Origin: Chitinophagaceae bacterium
GTDB lineage: Bacteria > Bacteroidota > Bacteroidia > Chitinophagales > Chitinophagaceae
Length of the DNA stretch: 64,000 bases
Direction of reading: 5' to 3'
Assembly (NCBI GenBank): GCA_023957155.1
Contig: JAMLHK010000001.1
Span: 186,001-250,000, forward strand
Part shown: positions 33,883 to 42,611 of the stretch, piece by piece
How the letters are laid out: every line of letters starts with the position of its first letter
How positions within the stretch are numbered: position 1 is the stretch's first letter
Made by a program: the position numbers and the translations under genes
Notes under the pieces: generated by a model
Seen by the model: only the letters and a program-made list of their open reading frames with translations
Told to the model about the DNA's origin: nothing
Databases searched by the model: none

Positions 33883-36009
33883 ATGGAGAATATCAGATGG
33901 AAAGTAGATGGTATGGATTGTGCAAACTGCGCACTAACTATTCGCAAATACCTTGAAAAAGAAGGTGTTCAAAATATCAGGGTCAACTTCGTTGATGGTG
34001 ACGTAGCCTTTGATGCCACCGGCAGCCATTCCCTGAAGCAGATACACCAGGGCATTGACGCCCTGGGCTATAAAGTTACCGGCACATCCGAAGCAGAAAA
34101 AACAGTTCTTCCGGGTCAAAAGATGAATATTCATCTCAGGTACACGCTGCTCTGCCTCCCTTTTACCTTAGTGTTGCTGCTGCACATGGTACACGACCAA
34201 CTGGGATGGCACTGGCTTATGAATCCCTGGATACAGCTCACACTTTGTATCCCGGTATATATCATCGGCATGTCTTACTTCGGTAAAAGCGCAGTTAAAA
34301 GTCTGCGGAATGGCATTCCCAACATGAATGTATTAATAGCCCTGGGTGCCACCGCCGCGTTTGCTTACAGTTTCACCGGCACCCTGATGCAATGGGGGGA
34401 AGATTATCTTTTTTATGAAACCGCCGCTAGCATTATCACCTTAGTATTTTTTGGGAATTACTTAGAAAGCGCTTCCATCCAGTCTACTCAAAAGGCGTTA
34501 CAGGGCCTGGCCAAATCGCAGAAAACCATGGCCAACATGATCGCATTTGACGAGCATCACCAGGAAGTGATCATGCCTGTTGACAACAAAGATCTTCGTT
34601 CCGGCGACCTGGTGCTGATTAAAAGCGGGGAACTGGTTCCCGCTGACTGCAAAATTCTATGGGGAAATGCCAGTGCAAATGAATCCATCATCACCGGTGA
34701 AAGCATACCGGTAGAAAAAAAGCCTAAGGATTTATTGATCGGCGGCAGTATACTTGCAGACGGAACAGTAAAAGCCCAGGTTACAGCGGCCGCCGGTGAT
34801 TCGGCCCTGGCTAACATTGTAAACTTAGTAAAACAGGCCCAGGGTGAAAAGCCCCCGGTACAACAAATGGCAGACCGGATCAGCGCTATATTCGTCCCTG
34901 CCGTGATCGGAATCGCCCTACTAACTTTTATTATCAATTATTTTATACTGAACGATTTCACCGCTTCTTTAATGCGCAGCATCGCGGTATTGGTTATCTC
35001 CTGTCCCTGTGCTTTAGGATTGGCCACCCCGGCAGCAGTAGCCGTAGGGTTGGGACGGGCAGCAAGAAAGGGTATACTCTTCCGAAATGCTAAAAGCCTG
35101 GAACTGTTTAAAGATATACAGCAGGTAGTGTTTGATAAAACCGGTACGCTTACTACCGGGGACCTGACAATTGATAACTATACAATTATCAATAAAGATA
35201 TAACGGAAGATGAGTTTAAACGTATCGTGTTTTCGCTCGAAAAATATTCCAATCATCCTATTGCTAAAAGTATAACCGCCGCCTGGAAAACAAAAAATGA
35301 TATCCGCTGGGATAAAATAGAAGAGATCAAAGGCCGGGGAATCAAAGCCATAAGCCGGGATGGAGAAGAATACCAGGCAACTTCATATAAAACAGCAGCA
35401 CAATTTACCGCCGATAATATCCACAATGTATATATTATCAAAAATAATGAGCTTGCCGGGTGGATAGATGTAAAAGACGATATCCGCCCGGAAGCCCGGG
35501 ACGTTATCAGGTACCTGCATAAAAAAGGCATCACGACTTACCTGTTAAGCGGCGACAGTAAACTAAAATGTGAGCAATTAGCCGCAGAGCTCGGTATAGA
35601 TAAAGTTATGGCCGAACAAACTCCCGAACAAAAATTAACGATAATAGAAACGCTTTCAAATCAGGCCCCTACAGCTATGGTGGGAGATGGTATTAATGAT
35701 GCTCCCGCACTTGCAAAAGCTACAATCGGAATTTCTTTAAGCGATGCTTCGCAAATTGCTATTCAGACAGCCGATGTAGTGCTGATGAATCATGGATTGA
35801 AAAATCTCCCCCTATCCTTAGGCCTGGGTAAGCATACTTTCCTGACGATAAAACAAAATTTATTCTGGGCTTTTTGTTATAACGTAGTGGCCATCCCCAT
35901 AGCAGCCGCAGGTTTTCTTAATCCTATGTTTGGCGCATTGGCCATGGGACTCAGTGATGTGGTACTGGCTATTAACTCGGGGAGATTATTTGTGAAGAAG
36001 GTGGTATAA
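33883..36009 (+). CDS. Heavy-metal translocating P-type ATPase (copper type)
   Basis: The 708-residue P1B ATPase pumps metal across the inner membrane. One N-terminal metal-binding domain carries MDCANC (C13, C16). The membrane ion path holds S-C374-P-C376, typical of Cu+ (type 1B-1) pumps. The phosphorylated aspartate is D418 in DKTGTLTTG, TGES lies near residue 271, the HP motif is NHPIAKS, and the hinge is MVGDGINDAPAL. Membrane segments near 650-700 include FCYNVVAIPIAAAG and MGLSDV, again copper-pump signatures. Copper specificity is inferred from these motifs. No metal-responsive regulator is adjacent. Confidence 0.93.
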   Translation: MENIRWKVDGMDCANCALTIRKYLEKEGVQNIRVNFVDGDVAFDATGSHSLKQIHQGIDALGYKVTGTSEAEKTVLPGQKMNIHLRYTLLCLPFTLVLLLHMVHDQLGWHWLMNPWIQLTLCIPVYIIGMSYFGKSAVKSLRNGIPNMNVLIALGATAAFAYSFTGTLMQWGEDYLFYETAASIITLVFFGNYLESASIQSTQKALQGLAKSQKTMANMIAFDEHHQEVIMPVDNKDLRSGDLVLIKSGELVPADCKILWGNASANESIITGESIPVEKKPKDLLIGGSILADGTVKAQVTAAAGDSALANIVNLVKQAQGEKPPVQQMADRISAIFVPAVIGIALLTFIINYFILNDFTASLMRSIAVLVISCPCALGLATPAAVAVGLGRAARKGILFRNAKSLELFKDIQQVVFDKTGTLTTGDLTIDNYTIINKDITEDEFKRIVFSLEKYSNHPIAKSITAAWKTKNDIRWDKIEEIKGRGIKAISRDGEEYQATSYKTAAQFTADNIHNVYIIKNNELAGWIDVKDDIRPEARDVIRYLHKKGITTYLLSGDSKLKCEQLAAELGIDKVMAEQTPEQKLTIIETLSNQAPTAMVGDGINDAPALAKATIGISLSDASQIAIQTADVVLMNHGLKNLPLSLGLGKHTFLTIKQNLFWAFCYNVVAIPIAAAGFLNPMFGALAMGLSDVVLAINSGRLFVKKVV

Positions 36010-36085
36010 AGATATGAAAATGCGGCCGGCGGCGGTCCGGTATTAGCCGGTTGCTTTCCTCTTTTCATTTTATTTATTTCCTGTT

Positions 36086-36117
36086 ATTGGGCTTCTTGGC
36101 GCTTTAACGGATATTTG
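36086..36117 (+). promoter_or_regulatory. Possible promoter of recQ
   Basis: ATTG (36086-36089), a 20-base spacer and GATATTTG (36110-36117) resemble the clpP promoter. A start near 36124 leaves about 10 bases before the TTG start codon. Confidence 0.4.
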
Positions 36118-36133
36118 CCTTTTACGATCCGCT

Positions 36134-38080
36134 TTGGCAGATATACATTCCATATTACGATCCAACTGGGGCTATACAACTTTCCGGCCAATGCAGGAAA
36201 GCATTATACGATCCGTATTAAACGGCAAAGATACCTTAGCGATAATGCCTACCGGCGGGGGTAAATCCATCTGCTTCCAGGTGCCAGCCCTGGCTTCAAC
36301 AGGACTATGCCTGGTTATTACACCCTTAATTGCACTGATGAAGGACCAGGTACAAAACCTGAAGGAAAAAGGGATACTGGCGCTTAGCATTCATTCGGGA
36401 ATGTCGTTTTCCGATGTAAAAAAAACCTTAAACAACGCTTTATACGGCAATTATAAATTCCTGTATATATCTCCCGAGCGCCTGGAGACCGACCTTTTTA
36501 AAGAATACCTGCCTTCCTTACCTCTTAACCTGATTGCTGTTGATGAAGCTCATTGTATCTCACAATGGGGTTATGATTTTCGTCCGGCTTACCTGACCAT
36601 TGCAGCCATACGGGAAGAAAAACCGGGGATACCCGTGCTGGCGCTTACCGCATCGGCAACGAAAACGGTACAGGAAGATATTTGTGATAAGCTGCTATTT
36701 AAAGAAAAAGAAATATACCAGCAGTCTTACGAAAGACCCAACCTCTCCTACAGTGTTTTTGATACCGATGTAAAGCTGAATAAACTGCTTCAGATCATTC
36801 AAAACGTACCTGGCAGCGGCATTGTATATTGCCGCAGCCGTAAACGAACCCGGGAAATAGCCGAAATACTGCAACAACATCACATCAGCGCCGATTATTA
36901 TCATGCCGGCTTATCGCACGATGACCGGAACGAAAAGCAGGAGAGCTGGCTGAAGAACCATACCCGCATTATGGTATGCACCAATGCTTTTGGTATGGGT
37001 ATAGATAAGCCGGACGTAAGAACCGTAGTACATACCGATATGCCGGACTGCCTGGAAAGCTACTACCAGGAAGCAGGCAGGGCAGGCAGGGACGGAAAGA
37101 AATCGTATGCCGTATTATTATACAACAGGCAGAATATCGAAGATCTGCAAAAACAGCCCGACATCCGCTTCCCTTCTTTTGAAGAAATTAAACACGTTTA
37201 CCAGTGTCTTGTCAATTACCTGCAGTTACCCGCCGGTTCGGGAAAAGACGTTTATTTTGATTTTGACCTGGAGGAGTTTACCCGGCTTTTTAAGCTCAAT
37301 ATAGTATCAGCTACCCATGCCATCAAAGCGCTGGAGCAGGAAGGAATCCTTGAATACAATGAACAGGTTTTTATTCCGTCAACCGTAGTTTTCTGCAGCA
37401 GTAAGGAAGTGCTTCAGCAAACAGAAAAAAACTCACCTGCTTTAACTCCCTGTATCAAATACCTGCTCCGCTCTTACGGGGGTATTCTTGATATTGCCGT
37501 TCCCATCAGCGAAAAACAAATTGCAAAAGGATTAAAAAAGGACCATGGGGAAATAAGCAATATGCTGTTACAGCTTCAATCTATGGGTCTTATCCGTTAT
37601 GAACCCCAGAAAGACAAGCCCCGGCTCCGCTTTCTAAGTCACAGGGTAATAGCCGACAACCTGGTGATCAATACGGCTAACTATAAAAAAAGAAAGTCCG
37701 TCTTAATACAGCAAACCGAAGCTATCATTCAATACGCATCTGACAGACAAAGATGCCGGGCCCAAATGATAGCCAACTACTTTAACGATCATGCCGCAGC
37801 GCCCTGCGGAACATGCGACAATTGTATCAGCCGTAAAAAAACGAAACTTTCCGCCGATGATTATGCTATGATACAGGCAGACCTCAATCATGCGCTTAGC
37901 AACGGACCGTTAACCGTCAATGAGCTGATGCAGCAGCTCCGGATCAGGGATGAAGAAAAAATATGGAAAATCATCGAGCATTTCCTTGCTGAAAATTACC
38001 TGGAAATGGCGAATGAAAAATACAGCGGAAAAGTAAGCATAAAAAAAAAGGGCCAGGATAGAAATCCAGCCCGTTTTTAA
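36134..38080 (+). CDS. recQ: ATP-dependent DNA helicase, RecQ family
   Basis: RecQ unwinds DNA 3' to 5' in recombination and repair. The 648-residue protein starts at TTG; the first ATG comes after the conserved motif 0 (WGYTTFRPMQESI). Motif I is AIMPTGGGKSICFQVPA, motif II AVDEAHCISQWGYDFRPAY, motif V NAFGMGIDKPDVRTVVH and motif VI YQEAGRAGRDGKKS. The zinc cysteines of the RQC region lie around CRAQ and APCGTCDNC (about 540-560). A winged-helix-like tail follows (ELMQQLRIRDEEKIWKII), but I see no clear HRDC domain. The terminator hairpin overlaps its last codons. Confidence 0.93.
   Translation: MADIHSILRSNWGYTTFRPMQESIIRSVLNGKDTLAIMPTGGGKSICFQVPALASTGLCLVITPLIALMKDQVQNLKEKGILALSIHSGMSFSDVKKTLNNALYGNYKFLYISPERLETDLFKEYLPSLPLNLIAVDEAHCISQWGYDFRPAYLTIAAIREEKPGIPVLALTASATKTVQEDICDKLLFKEKEIYQQSYERPNLSYSVFDTDVKLNKLLQIIQNVPGSGIVYCRSRKRTREIAEILQQHHISADYYHAGLSHDDRNEKQESWLKNHTRIMVCTNAFGMGIDKPDVRTVVHTDMPDCLESYYQEAGRAGRDGKKSYAVLLYNRQNIEDLQKQPDIRFPSFEEIKHVYQCLVNYLQLPAGSGKDVYFDFDLEEFTRLFKLNIVSATHAIKALEQEGILEYNEQVFIPSTVVFCSSKEVLQQTEKNSPALTPCIKYLLRSYGGILDIAVPISEKQIAKGLKKDHGEISNMLLQLQSMGLIRYEPQKDKPRLRFLSHRVIADNLVINTANYKKRKSVLIQQTEAIIQYASDRQRCRAQMIANYFNDHAAAPCGTCDNCISRKKTKLSADDYAMIQADLNHALSNGPLTVNELMQQLRIRDEEKIWKIIEHFLAENYLEMANEKYSGKVSIKKKGQDRNPARF
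38050..38078 (+). terminator. Terminator embedded in the 3' end of recQ
   Basis: GGGC..GGAT (38050-38059) pairs with ATCC.GCCC (38064-38072) with a small internal loop, and a T5 tract (38074-38078) follows. The T-tract encodes the last phenylalanine and runs into the stop codon. Confidence 0.6.
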
Positions 38081-38196
38081 AATCCAATATCCTATGAAAA
38101 ACCAAGTCAAAGATAGTGATGATATTTATTCAAACAATGCCCTTTTAGTGGTATTTATTTAATATTTTCTACTAATTACTCATTATACTTTTAACA

Positions 38197-38222
38197 AAAA
38201 AATGAAAATGATTTCATTTTTT
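38197..38222. terminator. AT-rich bidirectional hairpin between recQ and the HerA-like gene
   Basis: AAAAAATGAAA (38197-38207) pairs perfectly with TTTCATTTTTT (38212-38222) around a 4-base loop. Each strand ends in a T-run, so it could end transcription from either convergent gene. The rest of the 164-bp gap is AT-rich with no further gene that I can support. Confidence 0.5.
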
Positions 38223-38244
38223 AAATGAAGATTTTTTAAAGTGT

Positions 38245-39789
38245 TCAGAACCAACTTGTTCGCTTTTTAGAACTGCTCCTTCCTCCCAATCCTAAGGCGC
38301 CTAACAGGCTCCGGGTAATAATAGAAGCAGCCGTTCTCTGTACCTGCCTTGATACGGGGTTGTCCAATACTTTTTCAATAACGGAAGGCTCGGGCTTTGA
38401 AGAAGATTTGGCTTTTTCAACAGATTTTTTTTCCGCTTCCGCCAACTTAGCGGATAAGATTTCGTATGCACTCTCATTATCAACAGATTGGGCATATTTT
38501 TTCACTAACTTTGATTGTGCGGTAAGCATATTGATCTCTGTGTCAGTTAACACATCCATCCGCGATTGCGGGGAGGTAAGTAACACATGCACCAAAGGTG
38601 TAGGTATCCCTTTTTCATTAAGCATGGTGACCAGCGCCTCGCCTATGCCGAGCTCTGTGATCAGGTCATTTACCTTGTAATAATTGGTTTCGGGATAATT
38701 CTCCGCCGCCTGTTTAATCGTTTTCCGGTCTGCAGCAGTAAAAGCCCGCAAAGCATGTTGCACTTTCAAACCTAACTGGCTCAAAACCGAAGCGGGAACA
38801 TCCTGCGGATTTTGTGTACAGAAAAATATACCCACTCCTTTGGACCGTATAAGCTTTATTATTGTTTCTATCTGCTGAAGCAGCGCTGACGTGGCTTCCT
38901 GGAAAACCAAATGGGCTTCATCAATAAATAATACGAGCTTGGGCTTATCCAGATCACCGGCCTCGGGCAACACTGCGTATAACTCGGCAAGCAGCTGAAG
39001 CATAAAAGTGGAGAACAGCTTAGGACGATTCTGCATATCCGTTACGCGAAGAATATTAATCACACCCCGTCCGTCATCACTGATACGCATCAAATCTTCC
39101 ACCTCGAATGAAGGCTCTCCAAAAAATATATCCGCACCCTGCTGCTGAAGCTCTATAATCTTACGTAATACTGTTCCGGTGCTGGTAGTAGATATTTTAC
39201 CATACGCTTTCTCAATATCCGCTTTCCCTTCATCACTGATATATTGCAGCATCTTAATAAAATCCTTCAGATCAAGAAGAGGGATCCGGTGATCATCACA
39301 ATATTTAAAGATGAGCGCCACAAGTCCCTGCTGGGTATCATTCAGTCCTAATATTTTTGAAATTAAAATAGGCCCAAACTCACTAACTGTTGCACGCAAA
39401 CGAACGCCTTTTTCGTCACTCAGGCTCATCAGTTCAACCGGAAAGGAAGCAGGAACATATTCCAACCCCATTTTACCATACCGCTCTTTAATTTTATCGT
39501 TAGCCATGCCCGGTTCCGCAATACCACTTAAATCGCCTTTAATATCCATCACCATTACGGGTACACTGGCGTTGCTTAAACCCTCGGCTATAACCTGCAG
39601 GGTTTTGGTTTTCCCGGTTCCCGTAGCCCCGGCTATTAAACCGTGCCTGTTCATTGTCTTTAAAGGTAAATGAACAAGCGCTTCGCTCAGCACCTCACCA
39701 TTAAGTATAGCCGCACCCATTGTAAAGCTCTCCCCTTTAAAGGTATACCCCGAATTAACAGATTGTATAAACAAGTTCTTATCAGACAT
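38245..39789 (-). CDS. HerA-like ATPase/helicase (DUF853 family)
   Basis: The 514-residue protein belongs to the HerA/FtsK superfamily group annotated DUF853 (YjgR-like). Walker A is AGATGTGKTKTLQ (about 53-64), a second conserved block is VMVMDIKGDLSGIA, Walker B is LVLFIDEAHLVFQ (about 285-297), and FFCTQNPQDVP is the sensor region. The C-terminus is rich in Lys/Ser and ends in glycine-rich GGRSSSKKRTSWF. DNA translocation is the general family activity, but YjgR-type proteins have no settled role. It follows the GroES-like gene by 54 bp on the minus strand and converges with recQ. Confidence 0.88.
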   Translation of the reverse strand: MSDKNLFIQSVNSGYTFKGESFTMGAAILNGEVLSEALVHLPLKTMNRHGLIAGATGTGKTKTLQVIAEGLSNASVPVMVMDIKGDLSGIAEPGMANDKIKERYGKMGLEYVPASFPVELMSLSDEKGVRLRATVSEFGPILISKILGLNDTQQGLVALIFKYCDDHRIPLLDLKDFIKMLQYISDEGKADIEKAYGKISTTSTGTVLRKIIELQQQGADIFFGEPSFEVEDLMRISDDGRGVINILRVTDMQNRPKLFSTFMLQLLAELYAVLPEAGDLDKPKLVLFIDEAHLVFQEATSALLQQIETIIKLIRSKGVGIFFCTQNPQDVPASVLSQLGLKVQHALRAFTAADRKTIKQAAENYPETNYYKVNDLITELGIGEALVTMLNEKGIPTPLVHVLLTSPQSRMDVLTDTEINMLTAQSKLVKKYAQSVDNESAYEILSAKLAEAEKKSVEKAKSSSKPEPSVIEKVLDNPVSRQVQRTAASIITRSLLGALGLGGRSSSKKRTSWF

Positions 39790-39843
39790 GGTTAATAATT
39801 TTACGGAAAGTTAACGGATTAATATCACCGGATGATTATCTTT

Positions 39844-40221
39844 TCATATATCTTCCTCTCTTTCCAGCATTAATATGGCACTTTGCGGAACAATAAAATA
39901 TTTCTCATTTTCATACATCACCTCTGTTGCCCCGCTCAGTAAAAATATTGCCAGATCGCCTTCTTTCGCCTGCAGGGGAATATACTTCACCTGCTCTTCC
40001 TCTGTTTTCCAGGGCTCGTTTTCAACAGGTAACGGTATAGCATACCCTGGCCCGTGTTTTATTACATAACCCTGCTGTACTTTTTCCTTTTCCTGCACTC
40101 CGGGCGGGAGATATAAACCACTGGCCGTTTTTTGATTGGATTCCAGCGGCTTTATTAAAAGCCTGTCTCCTATTACAATCAGCTTTTTAAACTTGTTTTC
40201 CGGCGTCAATCGCATGCCCAT
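39844..40221 (-). CDS. GroES-like co-chaperone family protein
   Basis: From the ATG at 40221 the protein has 125 residues; an ATG at 40215 would be equally plausible. VIGDRLLIKPLESNQKTASGLYLPPG followed later by VMYENEKYFIVPQSAILMLE is the GroES/Cpn10 beta-barrel pattern (RVLIKP, TASGIVLP, YLILRESDILAI). A middle insertion of about 20 residues (YAIPLPVENEPWKTEEEQ) replaces the usual short loop, and the mobile GroEL-binding loop IVL is read here as GLYLPP. No groEL is adjacent, and such divergent GroES paralogues are common in Bacteroidota. Whether it works with GroEL is unknown. Confidence 0.82.
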   Translation of the reverse strand: MGMRLTPENKFKKLIVIGDRLLIKPLESNQKTASGLYLPPGVQEKEKVQQGYVIKHGPGYAIPLPVENEPWKTEEEQVKYIPLQAKEGDLAIFLLSGATEVMYENEKYFIVPQSAILMLEREEDI

Positions 40222-40233
40222 TATTTTTAACTG

Positions 40234-40241
40234 CAAAAATA
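40234..40241 (-). promoter_or_regulatory. -7 box of the GroES-like gene
   Basis: On the minus strand this reads TATTTTTG, an exact TAnnTTTG, 12 bp before the ATG at 40221. Confidence 0.4.
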
Positions 40242-40341
40242 AAGATTCGTATATTTCTCTTGAATATTAATGTTTTTTATCAGACAAAAGGAACTCCTAT
40301 GATCCGCCGACGGCAGATTATCCCTCCTTTGTGTAATTTGC

Positions 40342-40359
40342 ACATGAAAAATTTCATGT
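40342..40359. promoter_or_regulatory. 18-bp palindrome upstream of the OmpR-type regulator
   Basis: ACATGAAA (40342-40349) and TTTCATGT (40352-40359) are perfect inverted arms separated by AA. The site lies about 90 bp before the regulator's ATG and has the size of a dimer-binding operator. Its binding protein is unknown. Confidence 0.4.
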
Positions 40360-40446
40360 ACGTTTAATAGCTTTAACAAAAGTTTATTCACATTTTATTA
40401 TAAAGCGAAAAAGATTTATATTTATTTGTTACTAAATGTTTGAATT

Positions 40447-41145
40447 ATGGAAGCACAAAAGCACAAAATTCTACTATGTGAAGATGATCAGAACCTTGGA
40501 CTGGTATTGAAAAACTATCTTGAGCTTAACGACTACGATGTAACCTTAGAGAGAGATGGTCGTCTTGGCCTGGCTGCCTTCCAACGTGAAAAATTTGAGC
40601 TTTGCCTGCTGGATGTTATGATGCCGAATATGGACGGGTTTAAGCTGGCCGAAGAGATCCGGGATATTAACCCGGATGTACCCCTGTTTTTTATTTCCGC
40701 CAAAACGATGAAGGACGATATTATACAGGGATATAAGTTAGGCGCCGATGACTATATTACCAAGCCGTTTGACAGCGAAGTATTACTCCTGAAAATTAAA
40801 GCCATCCTTAAAAGAAATGAAGACCTGAACAAGGATGCTGCTAATGTAGAATACGACCTGGGCAGTTATCATTTTAATCCCAAGCTACGTGAGCTGACCA
40901 TTGGAGGAAAAACACAAACATTATCGCCCAAAGAAAATGAATTGCTGAAAATGCTGGCAGAATATAAAAACGATCTGCTGCCGAGGGAAATAGCATTAAA
41001 ACGAATATGGGGGAGCGATACGTATTTCAATGGAAGAAGCATGGACGTGTATATTGCCAAGCTCAGAAAATATCTTAAAGAGGATACCCATATTGAAATA
41101 GTAAATATACATGGCAATGGTTTCCGGCTGGTGGTAAACGAATAA
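40447..41145 (+). CDS. OmpR-family response regulator (RprY-like)
   Basis: The 232-residue protein has an N-terminal receiver (acidic pocket D13/D14, phosphoacceptor D56 in LLDVMMPNMDG, K106 in ITKPFD). The C-terminal winged-helix DNA-binding domain (about 135-230) has LSPKENELLKMLAEY and DVYIAKLRKYLKEDTHIEIVNIHGNGFRLV. The closest recalled family is RprY of Bacteroides and Porphyromonas. No histidine kinase gene is adjacent, so its partner is elsewhere. TTTG (40439-40442) lies 4 bp before the ATG in AATGTTTG, a weak -7 match, and an 18-bp palindrome sits upstream. Confidence 0.91.
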   Translation: MEAQKHKILLCEDDQNLGLVLKNYLELNDYDVTLERDGRLGLAAFQREKFELCLLDVMMPNMDGFKLAEEIRDINPDVPLFFISAKTMKDDIIQGYKLGADDYITKPFDSEVLLLKIKAILKRNEDLNKDAANVEYDLGSYHFNPKLRELTIGGKTQTLSPKENELLKMLAEYKNDLLPREIALKRIWGSDTYFNGRSMDVYIAKLRKYLKEDTHIEIVNIHGNGFRLVVNE

Positions 41146-41331
41146 GAAGATGCGTCCGGCATAAGCCCTGATCTGACACAAAAGCGCCGGGAAAAAGAAT
41201 AACAGGCAGGTAATCATTGCTATCCGGTAAACGAAATAACCGGCAACCGGGCCTGTGTACCCAATCATCTGTGCAGGCATTTTTTACCGCCTTTCTCGAA
41301 TGGCTATGCCCGGTTCGATACACCAGTTTGT

Positions 41332-42543
41332 ATGAACCCATATATAAAAAAAGCATTTGCCTGTCTGGCCTTTATTACCGTATCGGTATCTCCGGGGCTG
41401 TATGTTGTGGGACAAAAAGTGGTACCGGACGAACCCGCAAAGCTGATCACACAGTTCGGGTTTCACCAGTTCAGTGGCGGAGTGCTGATTATCCAGGCCC
41501 GGGTTAACGAGTATCCCGATACGTTAAACTTCATCCTGGACACGGGAAGCGGCGGTATTTCCCTGGATTCAACAACGGTTGAATATTTATCTATTCCAAC
41601 AACTCCTTCCGACAGAACCATCCGGGGTATAGCCGGCATACGTAAAGTGAATTTTTTATATAACGCTTCTCTTCACCTCCCGGGTCTTTCAGTAGACCGT
41701 CTTAACTTTCACGTCAATGATTATGAAATACTTTCCAGTGTATATGGTGTTAAAATTGACGGAATTATAGGGTATAGCTTTTTTAGCCGATATATTGTTC
41801 ACTTCGATTATGACCGGTTAATGCTATCGGTATATTCGCAGGGTGATTTCAAATACCCGCGTGGTGGTTACACATTAAACCCGATCCTCACTACCATTCC
41901 TGTCATATCGTCTGTTTTCAGGGACAACCGGAAACTAAATTCAAGATTCTATTTTGATTCCGGGGCCGGACTGTGTTTCCTGCTTTCAGACGGTTTTACT
42001 AAAGACAGCATGGTGCTAAAGCCAAAGAAAAAACCGTTTCTTACACAGGCAGAGGGACTGGGAGGTAAGATGGATATGCGCTTAACCACGGTAAAGGAAG
42101 TGCGGATCGGGCCTTTCCGTTTTCGTAACGTGCCAACTTATATCTTTGACGATGTATATAATGTTACCTCCTACCCCTACCTGTCCGGACTGATCGGCAA
42201 CGATCTGCTAAGACGCTTTAATGTAACCCTTAATTATGCCCGGGGTGAGATTCACCTGATTCCCAATTCACATTACCACTCTGCTTTCGATTATGCATAC
42301 ACGGGTTTAGGCATCTACGTTATTGATGGCAGCATACAGGTGGAAGATGTTATACCCGGCTCTCCCGGCGAAAAAGCCGGGTTTAAATCCGGCGATATCC
42401 TGGTGAGCGTGGGCAATAACTTTTCCAATAACATCCAGGCCTATAAGAATCTGCTGCAGACGCCCGGCAAAAAAATCAGGATCATTATACGGCGTAATGA
42501 CAGCCTGTTAGAGCTTGTACTGAAACCTTCCAGTATTCTGTGA
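41332..42543 (+). CDS. Retropepsin-like aspartic protease with C-terminal PDZ domain
   Basis: The 403-residue protein has a signal peptide (residues 1-27, ending in the YVVGQ region). Two aspartic-protease halves follow: FILDTGSGGISLDS with D70, and RFYFDSGAGLCFLLS near residue 208, each with a D-S/T-G-like core. A PDZ domain occupies about 315-400 (IQVEDVIPGSPGEKAGFKSGDILVSVG). This architecture occurs in Bacteroidota as exported peptidases. The 186-bp upstream space after the response regulator holds no clear promoter. It is followed 68 bp later by two M16 peptidases; a shared proteolytic role is possible but unproven. Confidence 0.86.
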   Translation: MNPYIKKAFACLAFITVSVSPGLYVVGQKVVPDEPAKLITQFGFHQFSGGVLIIQARVNEYPDTLNFILDTGSGGISLDSTTVEYLSIPTTPSDRTIRGIAGIRKVNFLYNASLHLPGLSVDRLNFHVNDYEILSSVYGVKIDGIIGYSFFSRYIVHFDYDRLMLSVYSQGDFKYPRGGYTLNPILTTIPVISSVFRDNRKLNSRFYFDSGAGLCFLLSDGFTKDSMVLKPKKKPFLTQAEGLGGKMDMRLTTVKEVRIGPFRFRNVPTYIFDDVYNVTSYPYLSGLIGNDLLRRFNVTLNYARGEIHLIPNSHYHSAFDYAYTGLGIYVIDGSIQVEDVIPGSPGEKAGFKSGDILVSVGNNFSNNIQAYKNLLQTPGKKIRIIIRRNDSLLELVLKPSSIL

Positions 42544-42571
42544 TTTAAGCCTGTTTTCGGCAGATTCCACC

Positions 42572-42579
42572 TAATTTTG
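42572..42579 (+). promoter_or_regulatory. -7 box of the M16 peptidase pair
   Basis: TAATTTTG is an exact TAnnTTTG match, 32 bp before the ATG at 42612. Confidence 0.45.
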
Positions 42580-42611
42580 CAATCCTTTATAAGTTACAGG
42601 TACGATATATT

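Noticed and set aside
36024-36053. Repeated CCGG blocks upstream of recQ
   Set aside because: The blocks do not form one coherent stem and have no T-tract; probably compositional.
38094-38162. Possible 22-codon frame after recQ
   Set aside because: It is too short, AT-rich and without a promoter or conserved pattern to support a gene.
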